Assembly: GCA_037501455.1 (NCBI GenBank)
Contig: CM074857.1
Span: forward strand, 106,363,501 to 106,427,500
Length of the DNA: 64,000 nucleotides
DNA from: Lantana camara
Lineage: Eukaryota; Streptophyta; Magnoliopsida; Lamiales; Verbenaceae
Direction: 5' to 3'
Positions 1 through 12,183 of this stretch are shown piece after piece. Position numbers and translations under genes: made by a program. A model generated the notes under the pieces. It saw only the letters and a list, made by a program, of their open reading frames with translations, did not search any database and was not told where the DNA came from. The first letter of the stretch is position 1. The number at the start of each line of letters is the position of its first letter.

Positions 1-424
1 GGTTACCTCTTGATGCCCCGTCTGTATTGAGTTTTAGCCATTCATGAGAGGGTTTAATCCATCTAACGATTCTTACAGCTCGCTCATTGCAACATTCAAT
101 AGTGACTCCAAACTTTCTCGCGACATGGATATGCTTACTAGCACTATAAGGAGAAGAGCTGATCCAAAATTGCAATGCCATGGCAGGAGATTCATTGTAC
201 ATTTGACTAATACCAAACATCTCGAGGAAAAACTTCCAGACTGTAGCCATCTTTTCACTCGTGAAGAAAACATGCTGAATAGTTTCCCTATCTTCACAGC
301 ATACACATTTTGACGGAATCACGAAACCTTTTCTCTCCAATCTATCATCAACGGGTAGTCAATCCTTTAACAACCGCCAAACAAAAATCAAGATAGTTGG
401 AGTTAGTTTTGTGCTCCAAACAGC
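1..424 (-). pseudogene. LINE (non-LTR retrotransposon) fragment, zf-RVT to RNase H junction
   Basis: Read on the minus strand from about 424 down, the sequence encodes the C-terminal part of a plant LINE polyprotein. First comes the zf-RVT zinc-binding module: a tryptophan-rich stretch, then VDDRLERKGFVIPSKCVCC, then CEDRETIQHVF. The start of a ribonuclease H domain follows, with WLKLNTDGASRGN at the window edge. An in-frame TGA stands where the family normally has W (shortly before the LPVDD motif), so the copy is dead. It runs off the left edge and its reverse transcriptase is not visible. The domain order is seen directly; the LINE assignment rests on the known plant LINE/RVT_3 pattern. 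Confidence 0.8.
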
Positions 425-1378
425 CTTAAGTATTGTTGATTGATTGTTAGTTACTCGGTAATGTTTGACTACTTATTCTGCTTATAGTTTTTCTTTTTCT
501 TTTTTTTTTTATTTAATTTATTTATAATTGATCCCCAAGGTTTCAAAAATTATATTTTTGCCACTTAATCTTTTAAAACGATTGTTGTCGTCCATCTCCA
601 ATTTCCATAATTTTATTATTTAAAGATACATCTTCCATCTGAAAAATTAATGTGAATGATAAAATATAAATATTTTATAATATAAAATTTAGTGTTTCAA
701 ATAATACCCTTTACACAACACTTTCATCCTTCTTAATAGTTTTTAAGTATGAATAGGGAGAAAAAAAAAAGAGAAAAAAAAAAAAGAAAAGAGAAATAAA
801 GAAGTATATGATTTATGCATGTATGTTGGTATAAATTCTTGATTTACTTTTGATTTTACTGTGAATTCTTGATTAAATTTGGATTTCAACGTATTCTTTC
901 ACAAGAAAATTAGTGATTATATTTTTCTTTTACGATTTTCTTGACAAATTTGATTAGTTTCATGAGAATCCTAATTTATACATTAGTCATTGTCTTATAT
1001 TTTTAAAATTCTAAATTTATTGGGGTTTATATGATAATATTAATAATTGGAATTCTATTTTATATAAATCACTATTTATGAGATAAGATAATCAATTATT
1101 TATGAAAAAAAGAAGATAATTAATTGTCTGGAAGAAGATACCCTAAATAAGCAGAACCCTAAATTTAATTATACAGAGAAAGAATATCGAATAGTAGATA
1201 CCCTTAACTCATATAAGTCTTAAGTTAAAACTATAGATGTTCAATTTAAGTTTAAACGAAAAGAAAACATTAGAACTCCACAACATATTGCATCTGCTAA
1301 AAATGCCAGTTAAGGCATACATCCAAACAATAAGCAAAATTGACAAACTTAAAAGGAAACTACTAATTATGATGTTCA
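425..1378. other. AT-rich non-coding stretch
   Basis: No open frame or structural RNA was recognised. The segment is strongly AT-rich, with a short A/G-only tract near 758-806. The right part (about 1200-1378) is probably the 3' untranslated region of the RPL5 pseudogene, because it directly follows that gene's stop codon on the minus strand. No clear poly(A) scar was found. Confidence 0.5.
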
Positions 1379-3348
1379 CTCGTCAATAATGGTTCGCCGG
1401 AATGGGAACGGCAGACTCCGTTCCGCTGTTCCGGTATGGAACGTGGACTGATCTGGAACGCCGTTTTTTGGCCTTGGAACGGCGTTCCGCGGCGTTATAA
1501 CGGCGGAACGGAACGGATTGTGAAGAAACTAACAGTATTGGTCAAGATTCTTTTTCTATTTCTGAGATGACATTATATTCTCACTCAATGAATTATTGTT
1601 TGCTCACATTATTTATCTTTCTTTCCTCTGCTTTAGTCTTCATCTGCTCCAGAATCCAGATCTACTTTGTGCGAGAAATCTTCCCAACCCACATCTACTT
1701 TGTTTGAGAAAAAAGAAGTTATGTGGTTGATTTTTTTTTTTGGTGCAAGTTATGTGGTTGATGCTTATGAGTTGAAGGTATAATTTGCAGTGTTAATGTA
1801 TTATAGTACTCTTCCGTCTTCGCTTTTGAATTGAAATTGATCTTATTTTTCTTAAATTTCAGGTGAGTCTAGAGCACGTTCTTGAGAGGATAAGATTGAT
1901 ATCTGATGCTGCAAACACAGAGAGAGCCGCCTACAGCCCTATTTATAGCTCATGATTAGCGCTCCCCTATTTCGGGATTTGATTTCTCTTGAAATTAAAG
2001 CACACCCTGAAATGCGCTTAAAATCCTTCATTCCCTTTCATGTATCATCTGCAGATCTTTCAGGTATGTTCATCAATTCAATTTGATTTCCTTAATGATT
2101 TTCCAAGGATTTGATTTTTGGAAGAGAGACGGTAGGAGACTTTCTTTAGAAATTCAATGTTTTATTATTGATTAGCCATTTTCTAATGAAATAAGAAGTT
2201 CGCTGGAAGCCTGGAACAATCCATATGCATAGATTAACTTTTACATTTTCCTTGTTTATATTCTGATTTATAATTTTGAAATCCATCTTCTGCATTATAG
2301 ATTAATTTGGTGTAGTATATGTTGAACCAACTTTTCTTTTGTAGTAAATATTGACACAACTATGTTTATTGTATGGTTCGGTAGTCATTGTAAGAATATG
2401 AGCAATCTCTTATTTGAGTAAATATAACAAACCTAAATATAATCCTAATTGATTCTAATATAAAATTACAAATTAAAATGAGTTTTAAATGGATTTTTTG
2501 GGATTTTATACCTCTTTTTGGAAAGTGGCCGCGTTTTTGCCGCGACCGTTCCGTGTCATTGCAACGGAACTGGAACGGTGGCCTCCGTTCCGTTCCCCGC
2601 GACCGCGTCGGCGAACCATGCTCGTCATCATCTTTGGAGTCGTCGTTTCCAGCAGCAGAGTTCGGAGCATTCAAGCTCTCGATGAATTTGTTCTTCCTCT
2701 CCTCGTATGTTAGCTTCTTGAGGTTGTATCTCTTGCGCTCCTTAGGTGGATGTTTCTCGGATTTCTTCTCAGGTCGATCACCAAGAATTACAGCATGAAC
2801 TTTCTTGTACAAGCCCTCAATGTTATCAGTATTAATACCCTTTCTGATGTACTCGCCAAAACGAGATTTATATTTCTCGAGTTCATCCTCCATCAAAGTA
2901 TTCATGTAAGCAGCAACATGGCCTCCGTAGATGTACTTCCTGTGCACTTCAGCACCAAGTTGCTTGCTATCCTTGCTAAATCCAGCAACCTCCCTTATAT
3001 AAGTGCTCCAAAAACACGGTTCCCAGTTGTGGTTTTGACAAGACCAACATCCAGGAGTGCACGGAAGGGCCTCCTCTCGTCAGCTGGTTCGACAGAGTAA
3101 TCCGTAATCCTCTCCGATGGCCTCAACACTTCCTTCATACTCTTGGTCCATCTCAAGCTTCTTCAGCACACGGGCGACCCAAAAGAAATTCAGTGCAGTA
3201 AGAAGCAGCATAATTGGTGAGACCAACTTCAAGACCATAACGAAAGCAGCTCGTGTGCATAAGCTGCAGCAAGGTCATGGTCTCCGGCAATGCTATCATG
3301 CACGGTTTGTGCAATTAAATCATAGGTTCGGTGAATGTAACAAAATCA
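1379..3348 (-). pseudogene. RPL5: 60S ribosomal protein L5 (uL18) pseudogene, split by a hAT-like insertion
   Basis: On the minus strand 3348-2621 encodes recognisable cytosolic uL18: [64 protein letters not shown], then HRKYIYGGHVAAYMN and RYNLKKLTYEERKNKFIE, ending in an acidic D/E tail. These blocks lie in different frames, so there are several frameshifts. A block of about 16 residues after NRVFGAL is missing, and roughly the first 60 residues are absent. No introns remain although plant L5 genes usually have them, so this is probably a processed, 5'-truncated retrocopy (inference). A 1.2-kb element (1387-2620) interrupts the acidic tail. Across it the frame runs GAC GAG TGA, so the true stop is next to the left TSD at 1376-1386. 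Confidence 0.88.
1387..2620. mobile_element. Non-autonomous hAT-like element in RPL5 pseudogene
   Basis: Bounded by 8-bp target duplications CTCGTCAA (1379-1386) and CTCGTCAT (2621-2628), one mismatch. Terminal inverted repeats are short and imperfect: left TAATGGTTCGCCGG, right end reading inward CATGGTTCGCCGACG. Both subterminal regions (1400-1520 and 2525-2600) are packed with GGAACGG/CCGTTCC words in both orientations, the kind of repeated site that hAT transposases bind. No transposase frame is present. The open frame running from L5 into the element on the minus strand is a chance read-through. Confidence 0.8.
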
Positions 3349-3715
3349 ATCAAATGAAGAGGTGGAGAGCATGACTTTATTAATGTCTATTTTTCTTTTT
3401 CTCTCGATAATAGAACATTAATAGAATTCTTGTCCGTTAAAACGTTAATTCAATTTGTTAATAAGATTAATTTGCGAAATAATTCAATTTGTTAATAAAA
3501 TTTGTAAAATTTTTAAATAGCGTTGCTCATCCAGTAGGTGGAGTAGAAGATAAAACATCAAATTGGAGTAGAAGATCCAATCCGGCACAATATACTGAAT
3601 GATAAGTCTAACAGGAAATAGGAAAAATGGATGTAAGGAGGGATGAGTGTTCTACATTGAAACATTTAAAAATTTTGGTAAAAGATTTATAGTTGGTTGA
3701 GTTCGATCAAATCAG
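3349..3715. other. Intergenic sequence, 3' flank of duplicated RING unit
   Basis: AT-rich with no gene. From about 3520 (ttgctcatccagtaggtgg) it resembles the sequence at 21837-21960, so the left edge of the RING-gene tandem duplication lies near 3520. Confidence 0.6.
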
Positions 3716-4099
3716 CTATGTGGTCGAGAAATTCGAAGCCGAAATTCTAGGTGTGTGAGCTCGACAATAAGGACATGACTGATTATTCTCGATCCACACC
3801 AAAATGCAATTTTCATGATATATATGGCCGCACGGTAACTTTCTCAGCCACTCCGTGTCAAATTCCTCCAAACAAATCTGACAACCATTCGCCGCCGCAC
3901 CACAACGGAGTTCCTCATCCCGCGGGCTGTTCAGGACGGCCAGCGGGGCGATTCTCCAATTCGTCCAAAACTCCGGCAGCGTCGTCACCTCCCTATCATA
4001 TTTATCCTTGTGATTATCACAGTAAAACTTGACATCCTCGAATAGCTTTTCCGGCAGACTTACAATTTTCCTTATTTCAGAAAAACAATCCGGTTCTTC

Positions 4100-5835
4100 T
4101 AGTGGCGGAGCCAGAAATTTGATTCAGAGGGGTCATATTAGGCTTTTCTGCATATATATATATAGAAAACCTTGTCAAATACCAAAAATGCAAGATAAAC
4201 CCTGCTTTTCAAAAATTAGCATAAAAAATCCTGTATTTTATAAAAATAAACATAAAAAATCCTCACACGTTGTTTGAGTCATACGTGTTGCCCTTACTCA
4301 CGAAAATAAAAGCAAAAATTAGACAAAAAATATTTGCAAAAAAAATATAATAGAATATAGCAGAAAATATTGGAAACGGTATATACAAGAAATAAATGAA
4401 GAATATAAATAGCGAAATAAATGAAGAATATAAATAATGATGGGGCAGGAATATGAACTTCCTAAAATGCAACAACACTTTTAATGTTTGTATGGAAAGG
4501 GAAAGACCATCACAGGCGTGAGAGCCTCAGGAACTGGGTTTCCTTTTGAGCGTGGGTTCTTCCAGGTAGGATAACACCAGGAGTGTCAAATGCAGTGGTG
4601 ATGCAACTGTGGTGAAGGTAGTGCCAAGCTTGAGAAGATGAAGAAGAATGGAAAGAAAATGCCCAGTACAGTGAGTATGTATGTATTTGGGGAAGATGAC
4701 TTGGGGGAGAATGCAAGTGTTCTCCCCTATTTATAAGTTAAGGGTGAGGGTAGATTGGGTAAATTAACCGTGTGGTCCCAAACCTATGTTGCCCTAACAC
4801 GTGGCAGCCTGTGAGGGCATGAGAGTGACATCTCTGAAAAGCAGGCGGCGTGTCAGGTACATGGCGCGCACCGCCTCTGTGTCAGAGGTTGTTGGCGAGG
4901 GTCGCGCGCTGGGAAGGCCCAAGGTTCGTCTTGCTACCGTTCGGAGCCCTCGCAGGGGAGAGGATCATACGCGAGCGTTGGTGATGCTCGAAGGGCGCAC
5001 GGATGGGTCCCCCACGACAGATGGCCTTTGAGCGTCAAACCCCGAGCATCAGGAGCGGGGGCCCTCGCGCGGGTATCTCCCTGAGAAGGGTGACCTTGAG
5101 GGCCGGAGTGTGAGCGTCAGGTCTGTCAGCTCGAACCCTTTATTCTGAACAGAGGGCCGGGGCTCATGGGCCTGTACTAGCCGGCAAGGGAGTGGGCTGG
5201 GTTGACCCGCGAGCCCACCAGTGCGAACGTCCAGCCCTTAAGTCGGCTGATGGTGACACATGGACGGTTCTGATACGAGCGTGATTTTATGCCTCATCAA
5301 ATACCACAAAAAATTTTATCGGGAAAGAAATTAATGGGTAAAAAGTTACATATTAAAATAAATTATTTTATGATCTATTTGAGAAATTTTGTGAATATTG
5401 AGGCAGAATTGAAATTATAAAAATTAAGAGATCATGTATATAAGTACAAAAACAATATTTTTGTAAAGAAAATTCGTTGAACCCGAGTATCCAGTCATAA
5501 GGTTATCTGTACAAAATTAAGAAAAATATAAGGTTTTCTATAAGATTTTGTATAACATGAGGTTTTTTATGCCAATTTCGAATAACACGAGTTGGGTGCA
5601 TATAACTCATATATTATTTGTGTGGTCTCAATTATTAATAATTTACTATATTGACCCTAACTAGTATTAACTTTAACTTTGACGAGGGGGTCAATAATAA
5701 AAAATTTCATAAAATTACATACATATATCTATAAATTTATATATATATATATATAATAATAATAATATTAAACAAAAAAAAGAAGTTGAGGGGGGGTCAA
5801 TTGCACCCCCTCTTGTGAACGTGGCTCCGCCACTG
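4100..5835. mobile_element. Non-autonomous hAT element in RING copy 1
   Basis: Perfect 8-bp target duplication GGTTCTTC at 4092-4099 and 5836-5843; the intact RING copy has a single GGTTCTTC at the corresponding site (near 22512). Termini are TAGTGGCGGAGCCAG on the left and GTGGCTCCGCCACTG on the right, an inverted repeat of about 14 bp. No transposase frame is seen. The element was itself hit by a Tat solo LTR (4438-5299). The rest (5300-5835) is AT-rich, with a C-rich patch near 5795-5815 close to the right end. Confidence 0.88.
4438..5299 (-). mobile_element. Solo LTR of Tat family B/C (Ty3/gypsy)
   Basis: Starts TGATGGGGCAGG and ends ATGCCTCATCA, matching the 863-bp LTRs of element B along its length: the cacaggcgtgag block, tttccttttgagcgtgggttc, the reversed TATA box, and the terminal tacgagcgtgattttatgcc. 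The length is about 862 bp with no internal region, so it is a solo LTR left by LTR-LTR recombination. Flanks are AATAA (4433-4437) and AATAC (5300-5304), a likely 5-bp duplication with one change. Orientation follows element B. Confidence 0.88.
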
Positions 5836-6139
5836 GGTTCTTCCGCATGGATTCAGGCGACAATCCCTGGAAAAAGGCGTCCAATTTCGTGACAACCTCC
5901 TGTAAACTCTTGAGCAATTTAGCCTTCTTCTTCTTCATAACCGCTGAAAACTCCGCTTGTTGGTTCTCCAGACAAGATGGGATGTTCATGCAGCCTAGTA
6001 TTCTCGTCGCGATTCTCGGACAGTGTCGTCGTTGATTGGGAAAAAAAAAACTTTGTGCGGGAAGCTGAATCCTTGCCTGGTCGAATAGATGAGGACGTGA
6101 TCGTGGGGGCTTGACGACGGCGTTTATCAGCGGTAGATT

Positions 6140-6300
6140 AACTACAAGAAAAATGGCTTTTACTACAAAAACTTTTACTACACCATTTGAGACGTAGTAA
6201 AAGATAATTATTAACTACACAAAAGTTGCCGTAGTGACTACTTATTACAAACATTTACTAGGCAATTTAAAACGTAGAGAATAAATAACTAAAACAACGT
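6140..6300. repeat. Left subterminal repeats of CACTA element
   Basis: Several copies of TACTAC and its complement GTAGTA lie in 160 bp, for example tttactacaaaaactttt and gacgtagtaaaagat. This is the usual clustered site array of CACTA ends. The following 6301-6950 is ordinary AT-rich DNA without a gene. Confidence 0.65.
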
Positions 6301-6950
6301 GGTTTTGATAGTTTTGCTATTTAAAATTAAAATTTTAATAAAAATCTTCGGGTAAAGTTTTGGCACAAAAATATTTTTGTTTCCCTCCTTTCCTCATTTT
6401 AGGATGTGCCGGCTCTTCTTCCTTCTAATTTTTCTAATTTCTTTTCATTGAACCCTTACTAACCTCTCTTCGGCAGATTTTCTTCATACCTTAATAAGGT
6501 TTCTTTAACAGATTTTGCTGGTCGAAAGGAGTTCAGCGAGATTTCTGTGTTTTCTTTGCAAAAATTAACTTAATGTTCTGTTCTTTTTCTTCGCCCAACA
6601 AATGTTATATTCGTGTTCTTCGCTCGACAAATTGGTTAGGGTTCTTGGTACCCGCTGGACTAGTGTGAGCGCTCATTGATTTTTCAATTGGAAAAGCATA
6701 AATGAAGACAGATTTGGGGTTTAGAGAGTGCTAGTGCTGGTTTTTTGTCTCCGCAACCTGCTAGTATTCCTCTAAAACAGTACTCTCCCTCTCTTAATCA
6801 CTCAATCGACTTGAATCTGTGTTTTTTTGGATGTTGGTTTTCAATTCTGTACATGCTATGGCCTTGTGATTTTATTTGATTTTTATTTGTATTTTTAAAT
6901 TTATAAAATGCAAACGAAGAAAGCCCTTTGTATTTTTTTTTCTTGATTTT

Positions 6951-7264
6951 TGTTATGTTCTTAGAAAAGTGCAGAAATTTAGGTGAGAAAAGAGAAGAAT
7001 TGGTGAAGAGAAACACTGAAATATTATTAGGCATCCGATAAAAATTATTCAAGAGTACCAAAACAACTATTTATACTAGAAAATCAAAACCTAAAGGCCT
7101 CAGGCCCAAACAGAAATCAAATGAAATAAGGAAAGCAAATCTAGGTAATCTCTATTCCTCGTTCCCCAAGCCTTCAACCGTTAAGAGCATCCTCCATCCT
7201 ACTGTTCCAAATATTTATTCTTTCCCCAACTTTGTTAACAGCCTCAACGTTCAGATTCATGACA
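6951..7264 (-). repeat. 3' LTR of Reina-like element
   Basis: 314 bp, starting TGTTATGTTCTTAG and ending TTCATGACA on the plus strand. It matches 11870-12183. The last 30 or so codons of pol lie within it. Confidence 0.93.
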
Positions 7265-10200
7265 TTACCTCCTCCTCTTTTAAATCCTTGTCCCCAAGGA
7301 TCAAATTTGGGAAACTTCTTCACAATATAAGAGTAATCCTCCCAAGTTGCCTCTTCAGGAGAACAATACATCCATTGAACCAGAATTTGATTAACTGGTT
7401 TGTTGTTCCTAGGGATCAATCTCCTATCCAGTACAGCAACAGGACAAACCTTAAAGATCCCATCATTTGTCAGTTCTGGCAGCTCCGTTGAAGGACTGTG
7501 CTTATGACCAATTTTCTTTTTTAACAATGAAACATGGAAAACAGGGTGGATGGAGCTTGTTGCTGGGAGCTGCAACTTGTAGGCCACCTTGCCAATCCTC
7601 TGAAGAACCAAAAATGGACCAAAGTATTTAGGAGCCAACTTCAAATTCTTCCTGAGAGATAAAGTGTTTTGCCTGTATGGTTGGAGTCTAAGATAGACCA
7701 TATCTCCTTCCTGAAACACCCTCTCTGATCTCTTCCTATCAGCATAAATCTTCATTCTATTTTGAGCAGCCTCTAGATTCTCCTTCAATAACTGATTCAA
7801 CTTAATTCTCTCTTGCATCATATCTGTCACAATAATATTTTCAGAAGTGTTAACCAATCCTAGGGGTATATGAACTGGTACATACCCATACATCGCTTGA
7901 AAAGGGGTGATTTTCAAGCTCGTATGATAGTTAGTATTATACCAATATTCGGCCAATGGTAACCAAACCTTCCATTTCTTAGGCTTCAAATGACACATAC
8001 TTCTGAGATAATTCTCCAGGCACTGATTCACCCTCTCAGTTTGCCCATCAGATTGAGGGTGATAGGCTGTTGACATTGCTAATTTAGTTCCCAACAATTT
8101 GAACAGCTCCTTCCAAAAAACACTTGTAAAGACTTTATCCCTGTCCGACACAATGACTTGTGGCAACCCATGCAGTTTATAGACGTTTTCCAGGAAAACC
8201 TTTGCAATGATTTCAGCAGTAAACGGATGAGATAAGGGTAAAAAGTGTGCATACTTGGTATAAGTATCTACCACCACCAATATAGAGTTCTTTCCCTCAG
8301 AATTAGGAAGACCCTCTATGAAATCCATTGATATTTGAACCCAAGCTTGTTCTGGTATCTTTAATGGTTGCAGAAGTCCAGGATAAGGAACATTTTCGTG
8401 CTTGGTTCTCTGACAAACATCACATTCTTTAACCCATTTCTCCACTTCTTCTTTCATCTTAGGCCAATAAAATAAGGATTTAATCCTCTGATAAGTCCCC
8501 AGCATGCCAGAATGGCCCCCAACAGGAGAATCATGTAAGGATTGAATGATTCTCTCTTTTAAAGTAGATACATTCCCAACACATATCTTTCCTTGTTTCC
8601 TGAGTATGCCAGATTGTAAACTATAATCTGGAAAAGCACTTCCATCTACTGCCTTAGCCTGCATAATACTGTTCAAAATGGAATCTTGAACATATGAGTC
8701 ACTGATCTCTTCCATCCATGAAGGAACAGCGGCTGTTATGGCCTTCACATCGCCAACATCATGAGTTATCCTTGATAAGGCATCAGCAGCCTTATTCTCA
8801 ACTCCCTTTTTATATTGCACCTCATAATCAAAACCCAACAACTTAGAAATCCACTTCTGTTGAAGTACTGATCCAACCCTTTGATCCAACATATGCTTCA
8901 AGCTTTGATGATCCGTTTTAATGATGAAATGGTTCCCTTGCAAATAATGTTTCCATTTACTCACAGCAAGCAAGACAGCCAGGAACTCCTTTTCATAAAC
9001 TGACAATCCTTGATTCCTAGTGCCTAGGGCTTTGCTCAAGAAAGCAATTGGTTTTCTTTCTTGCATCAGAACTGCCCCAATCCCCTTATCGCTAGCATCA
9101 GTTTCAACAATGAAAGGTTTAGTAAAATCAGGTAAAGCTAGAACCGGAGCATTACTCATCACTTGCTTCAGCTTTTCAAAAGCCTTAGTAGCATTTTCAG
9201 ACCAACAAAACCCATCTTTTCTCAACAATTCAGTTAATGGCTTACTAATAGAACCATACCCTTTTATAAACTTTCTGTAATAACCTGTAAGCCCCAAAAA
9301 ACCCCTTAATCCCTTCACATCTTTTGGTGTTGGCCATTGTACCATGCAAGCAACCTTTTCAGGGTCAGTGGAAACGCCCTCCTGAGTTATAATATGACCA
9401 AGATACTCCACCTTCTCAGTGCCAAAAGTACACTTGCTCTTTTTTGCATACAGCTTATGTTCCCTCAATACCGACAAGACAATGTTTAATTGTTGTAAAT
9501 GAGAATTCCAATCCTTGCTGTAGATGAGTATGTCGTCAAAGAATACCAAAACAAATTTTCTCAGAAAGGGATTGAAGACTTTGTTCATTAAAGACTGGAA
9601 GGTAGATGGAGCATTGCATAAGCCAAAAGGCATTACTAAGAACTCATAATGCCCGTTATGAGTAACAAAACTTGTCTTAGGTATGTCTTTAGGATGCATT
9701 CTTATCTGAAAGTACCCTGACCTCAAATCAATCTTAGTGAAATACTTAGCACCATGCAATTCATCAAGAAGCTCATCAATTACCGGAATTGGAAAATTAT
9801 GTTTGACAGTTAATTTATTCAAATATCTGTAATCCACACACATTCTCCATGAACCATCTTTTTTCTTAACCAACAAAACAGGAGATGCAAAAGAGCTTTG
9901 ACTAGGCTGTATTATCCCTACCTCAAGCATTCCTTTCACCAAGGATTCAATTTCAGTTTTCTGGGTATAGGAATACCTGTATGGGTGTTGTTTCCTTGGC
10001 ACTGCATCAGGGATTAAGTTGATTTGATGCTCAATCTCCCTTCTTGGTGGTAATCCCGTGGGTTCCTCAAAGATATCAGAGAAGTGATTCAGAATTGTAT
10101 CAATCTCCTGAGCCTGTTTTGTTTCGCCAACTGGTACAGCTTTAACAGAGAATAGTTGTCCAAAAATACCATAACACCCCCGTTTAAACATTTTCATCAT

Positions 10201-11826
10201 TGCTTTAGCTGATAAAAGTTGCAACTGAGCCTTTTCAGTTATAGCTTTGAGGTGTATCTTCTTTCCATGATTGCTGATTGCTACTTTCATTTGCTTGTAA
10301 TCAAACTCTACTGGGCTATGTTCTCTCAACCAATCCCCACCTAAGACAACATCACATCCCCCCAACTTGATAATCCTCACTGGATAAGCAAACTTGTGAC
10401 CTTGAATTGACCATTGCAAGTCATTAAAGATGAGCCTACTAACAATTTTACTACCATCTGCCACACTGACTAGCATTGGATATGTGGGAGTTTTTGAGCA
10501 TTTCAATGATTTAGCTAGTTCTTCATCTATAAAACAGTGGGTACTGCCACTATCTACAAGCATTTGAACCTCTTTGCCTTCAATTTCCCCTTTAATTCTG
10601 ATGGTATTATTGCTAATTGTTCCTGCCATAGCATTAATAGAAATAGTGACATCCTCCTGGTCTACTTCTCCTTCACTTATTTCATCTGTTACTCCCTCTT
10701 CTTGACAAAGTGCTTGCTCCTCTTCTTCAGACATCATTAAGTAAATATGCCTTTGCTTGCATCTGTGGCCTGGTACAAAGGTTTCATCGCAATTATAACA
10801 CAAATTCTTATCTCTCCTTGCCTTCATTTCTGCTGCTGTCAAGAATTTTCTAGGTGTAATGTTGTTCTGGGATGACACTTTATGAGATGATCCGTGTTGT
10901 TTGTTGTGAGTTGGTTGCTTATAAGGTGGTTTAGGTGGTTGTGAAGGTTTGTAAATTGTTCCGGCTCTATGAAGGATAGCTTCCACAGTGCTCTCCTGCC
11001 TCTTAGCTAAGCTAATAGCTTTATGCAGAGATTCTGGCTTCATAGCTAAAACTGCTCCCTTAATCTCTTCTCTAAGGCCAGTAATAAAGCATGCAGTAAA
11101 GTATTCCTCATCCAAATTCTTATTAATCAGCATCATGTGTGTTTTAAGTTCCTCAAATTTATCAAGATACTGGTTGACAGAACCTGTCTGTTGCAATCTG
11201 TTGAATTCCCCAATCACTGCTTGAGGCTCAACCTCATCAAACCTTTGTAGCACAGCCTCTACCAATTGTTGCCAATTTATACTCACTCTCCCTTCCATAT
11301 AACCCTAAAACCACGTCTCAGCCTTTCCTCCAAAGTGAACAGAAGCCAATGCCACTTTATTTTCCTCATCAATAGTAGTTACTATTTGAAAATATCTCTG
11401 ACATCTTCTAATCCAAGATCTAGGATTATCACCCTCAAAATTTGGAAATTCGACCCTCGGAAAAGCAGAGTATGTACCTGAACTATTTTGATTCGAGTTA
11501 TCAGTTGATATTTGCTTGCTTTTAGTTAAAGCTGCCCCCTCTGTCTGAACAAACAAGCCCTCTCCCAGCAAGGACTTATTCCTATTATAAGCTTGCATCT
11601 GTTCTGCAATACTATTCATCTGCTGCTGCATCGATTCTTGCATAGATAACAGTTTTGTGAATGCTTGTTGATGTGATTTGTCCACCTCTTCTACCCTTTC
11701 GAAGAGTTTTTGCTCTGCAGCTAAGCGATTAGCCTTCTCCTCCATAAGCAAAATATCCTGCTTCTTTACTAACTCAGTTACGTTTTGTAAATCTTTGGAA
11801 CGCAAATTATCCGCCACGTTAGACAT
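7174..11826 (-). pseudogene. Reina-like gag-pol polyprotein with one in-frame stop
   Basis: Start chosen at ATG 11826 (MSNVADNLRSK); an earlier TTG would lie in the primer site. Gag runs to AETWF, where a TAG (11304-11302) interrupts; the same frame resumes at once and stays open to 7174. Order after the stop: rest of gag; zinc knuckle CYNCDETFVPGHRC; aspartic protease with LVDSGSTHCF; reverse transcriptase with MCVDYRYLN and catalytic FFDD (near 9540); RNase H with ETDASDKGIGAVL; integrase with the HHCC finger ending CDVCQR, then SDRDKVF and HPQSDGQTERVNQ of the DDE core; a GPY/F module (KYFGPFLV); and a chromodomain-like end (VLVQWMYCSPEEATWEDY-like, near 7310-7460). Apart from the TAG no lesion was noticed. 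Either the copy is dead or the stop is read through. Confidence 0.92.
7265..7281 (-). other. Polypurine tract of Reina-like element
   Basis: On the minus strand AAAAGAGGAGGAGGTAA directly precedes the 3' LTR, the expected plus-strand primer position. Confidence 0.8.
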
Positions 11827-11855
11827 GATCCCAGCAGGCACGCTCAGGATGAACG

Positions 11856-11867
11856 GCTCTGATACCA
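11856..11867 (-). other. Primer-binding site, tRNA-iMet
   Basis: Minus strand TGGTATCAGAGC begins two bases inside the 5' LTR. This is the classic complement of the 3' end of initiator tRNA-Met used by many plant retrotransposons. Confidence 0.9.
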
Positions 11868-11869
11868 AA

Positions 11870-12183
11870 TGTTATGTTCTTAGAAAAGTGCAGAAATTTA
11901 GGTGAGAAAAGAGAAGAATTGGTGAAGAGAAACACTGAAATATTATTAGGCATCCGATAAAAATTATTCAAGAGTACCAAAACAACTATTTATACTAGAA
12001 AATCAAAACCTAAAGGCCTCAGGCCCAAACAGAAATCAAATGAAATAAGGAAAGCAAATCTAGGTAATCTCTATTCCTCGTTCCCCAAGCCTTCAACCGT
12101 TAAGAGCATCCTCCATCCTACTGTTCCAAATATTTATTCTTTCCCCAACTTTGTTAACAGCCTCAACGTTCAGATTCATGACA
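11870..12183 (-). repeat. 5' LTR of Reina-like element
   Basis: Equal in length and, by eye, in sequence to 6951-7264. It lies upstream of gag on the minus strand. Confidence 0.93.

Larger units (their letters stand above)
6951..12183 (-). mobile_element. Full-length Ty3/gypsy chromovirus, Reina-like
   Basis: Complete 5.2-kb LTR retrotransposon in minus orientation. Two 314-bp LTRs (6951-7264 and 11870-12183) look identical by eye, and the 5-bp duplication ATTTT (6946-6950, 12184-12188) is perfect, so insertion was recent. The primer-binding site matches initiator tRNA-Met and the polypurine tract abuts the 3' LTR. Small size, short LTRs, Met primer and an integrase C-terminal chromodomain point to the Reina lineage (inference from known lineage traits). 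One in-frame stop interrupts gag-pol. It lies inside the CACTA element. Confidence 0.93.

Noticed and set aside
2366..2947. 193-codon minus frame as an intact gene
   Set aside because: It is a chimera: L5 codons followed by read-through into the hAT-like insertion, with frameshifts upstream.
11827..11868. Earlier start for Reina gag
   Set aside because: It would need a TTG inside the PBS; ATG 11826 is the first proper start.
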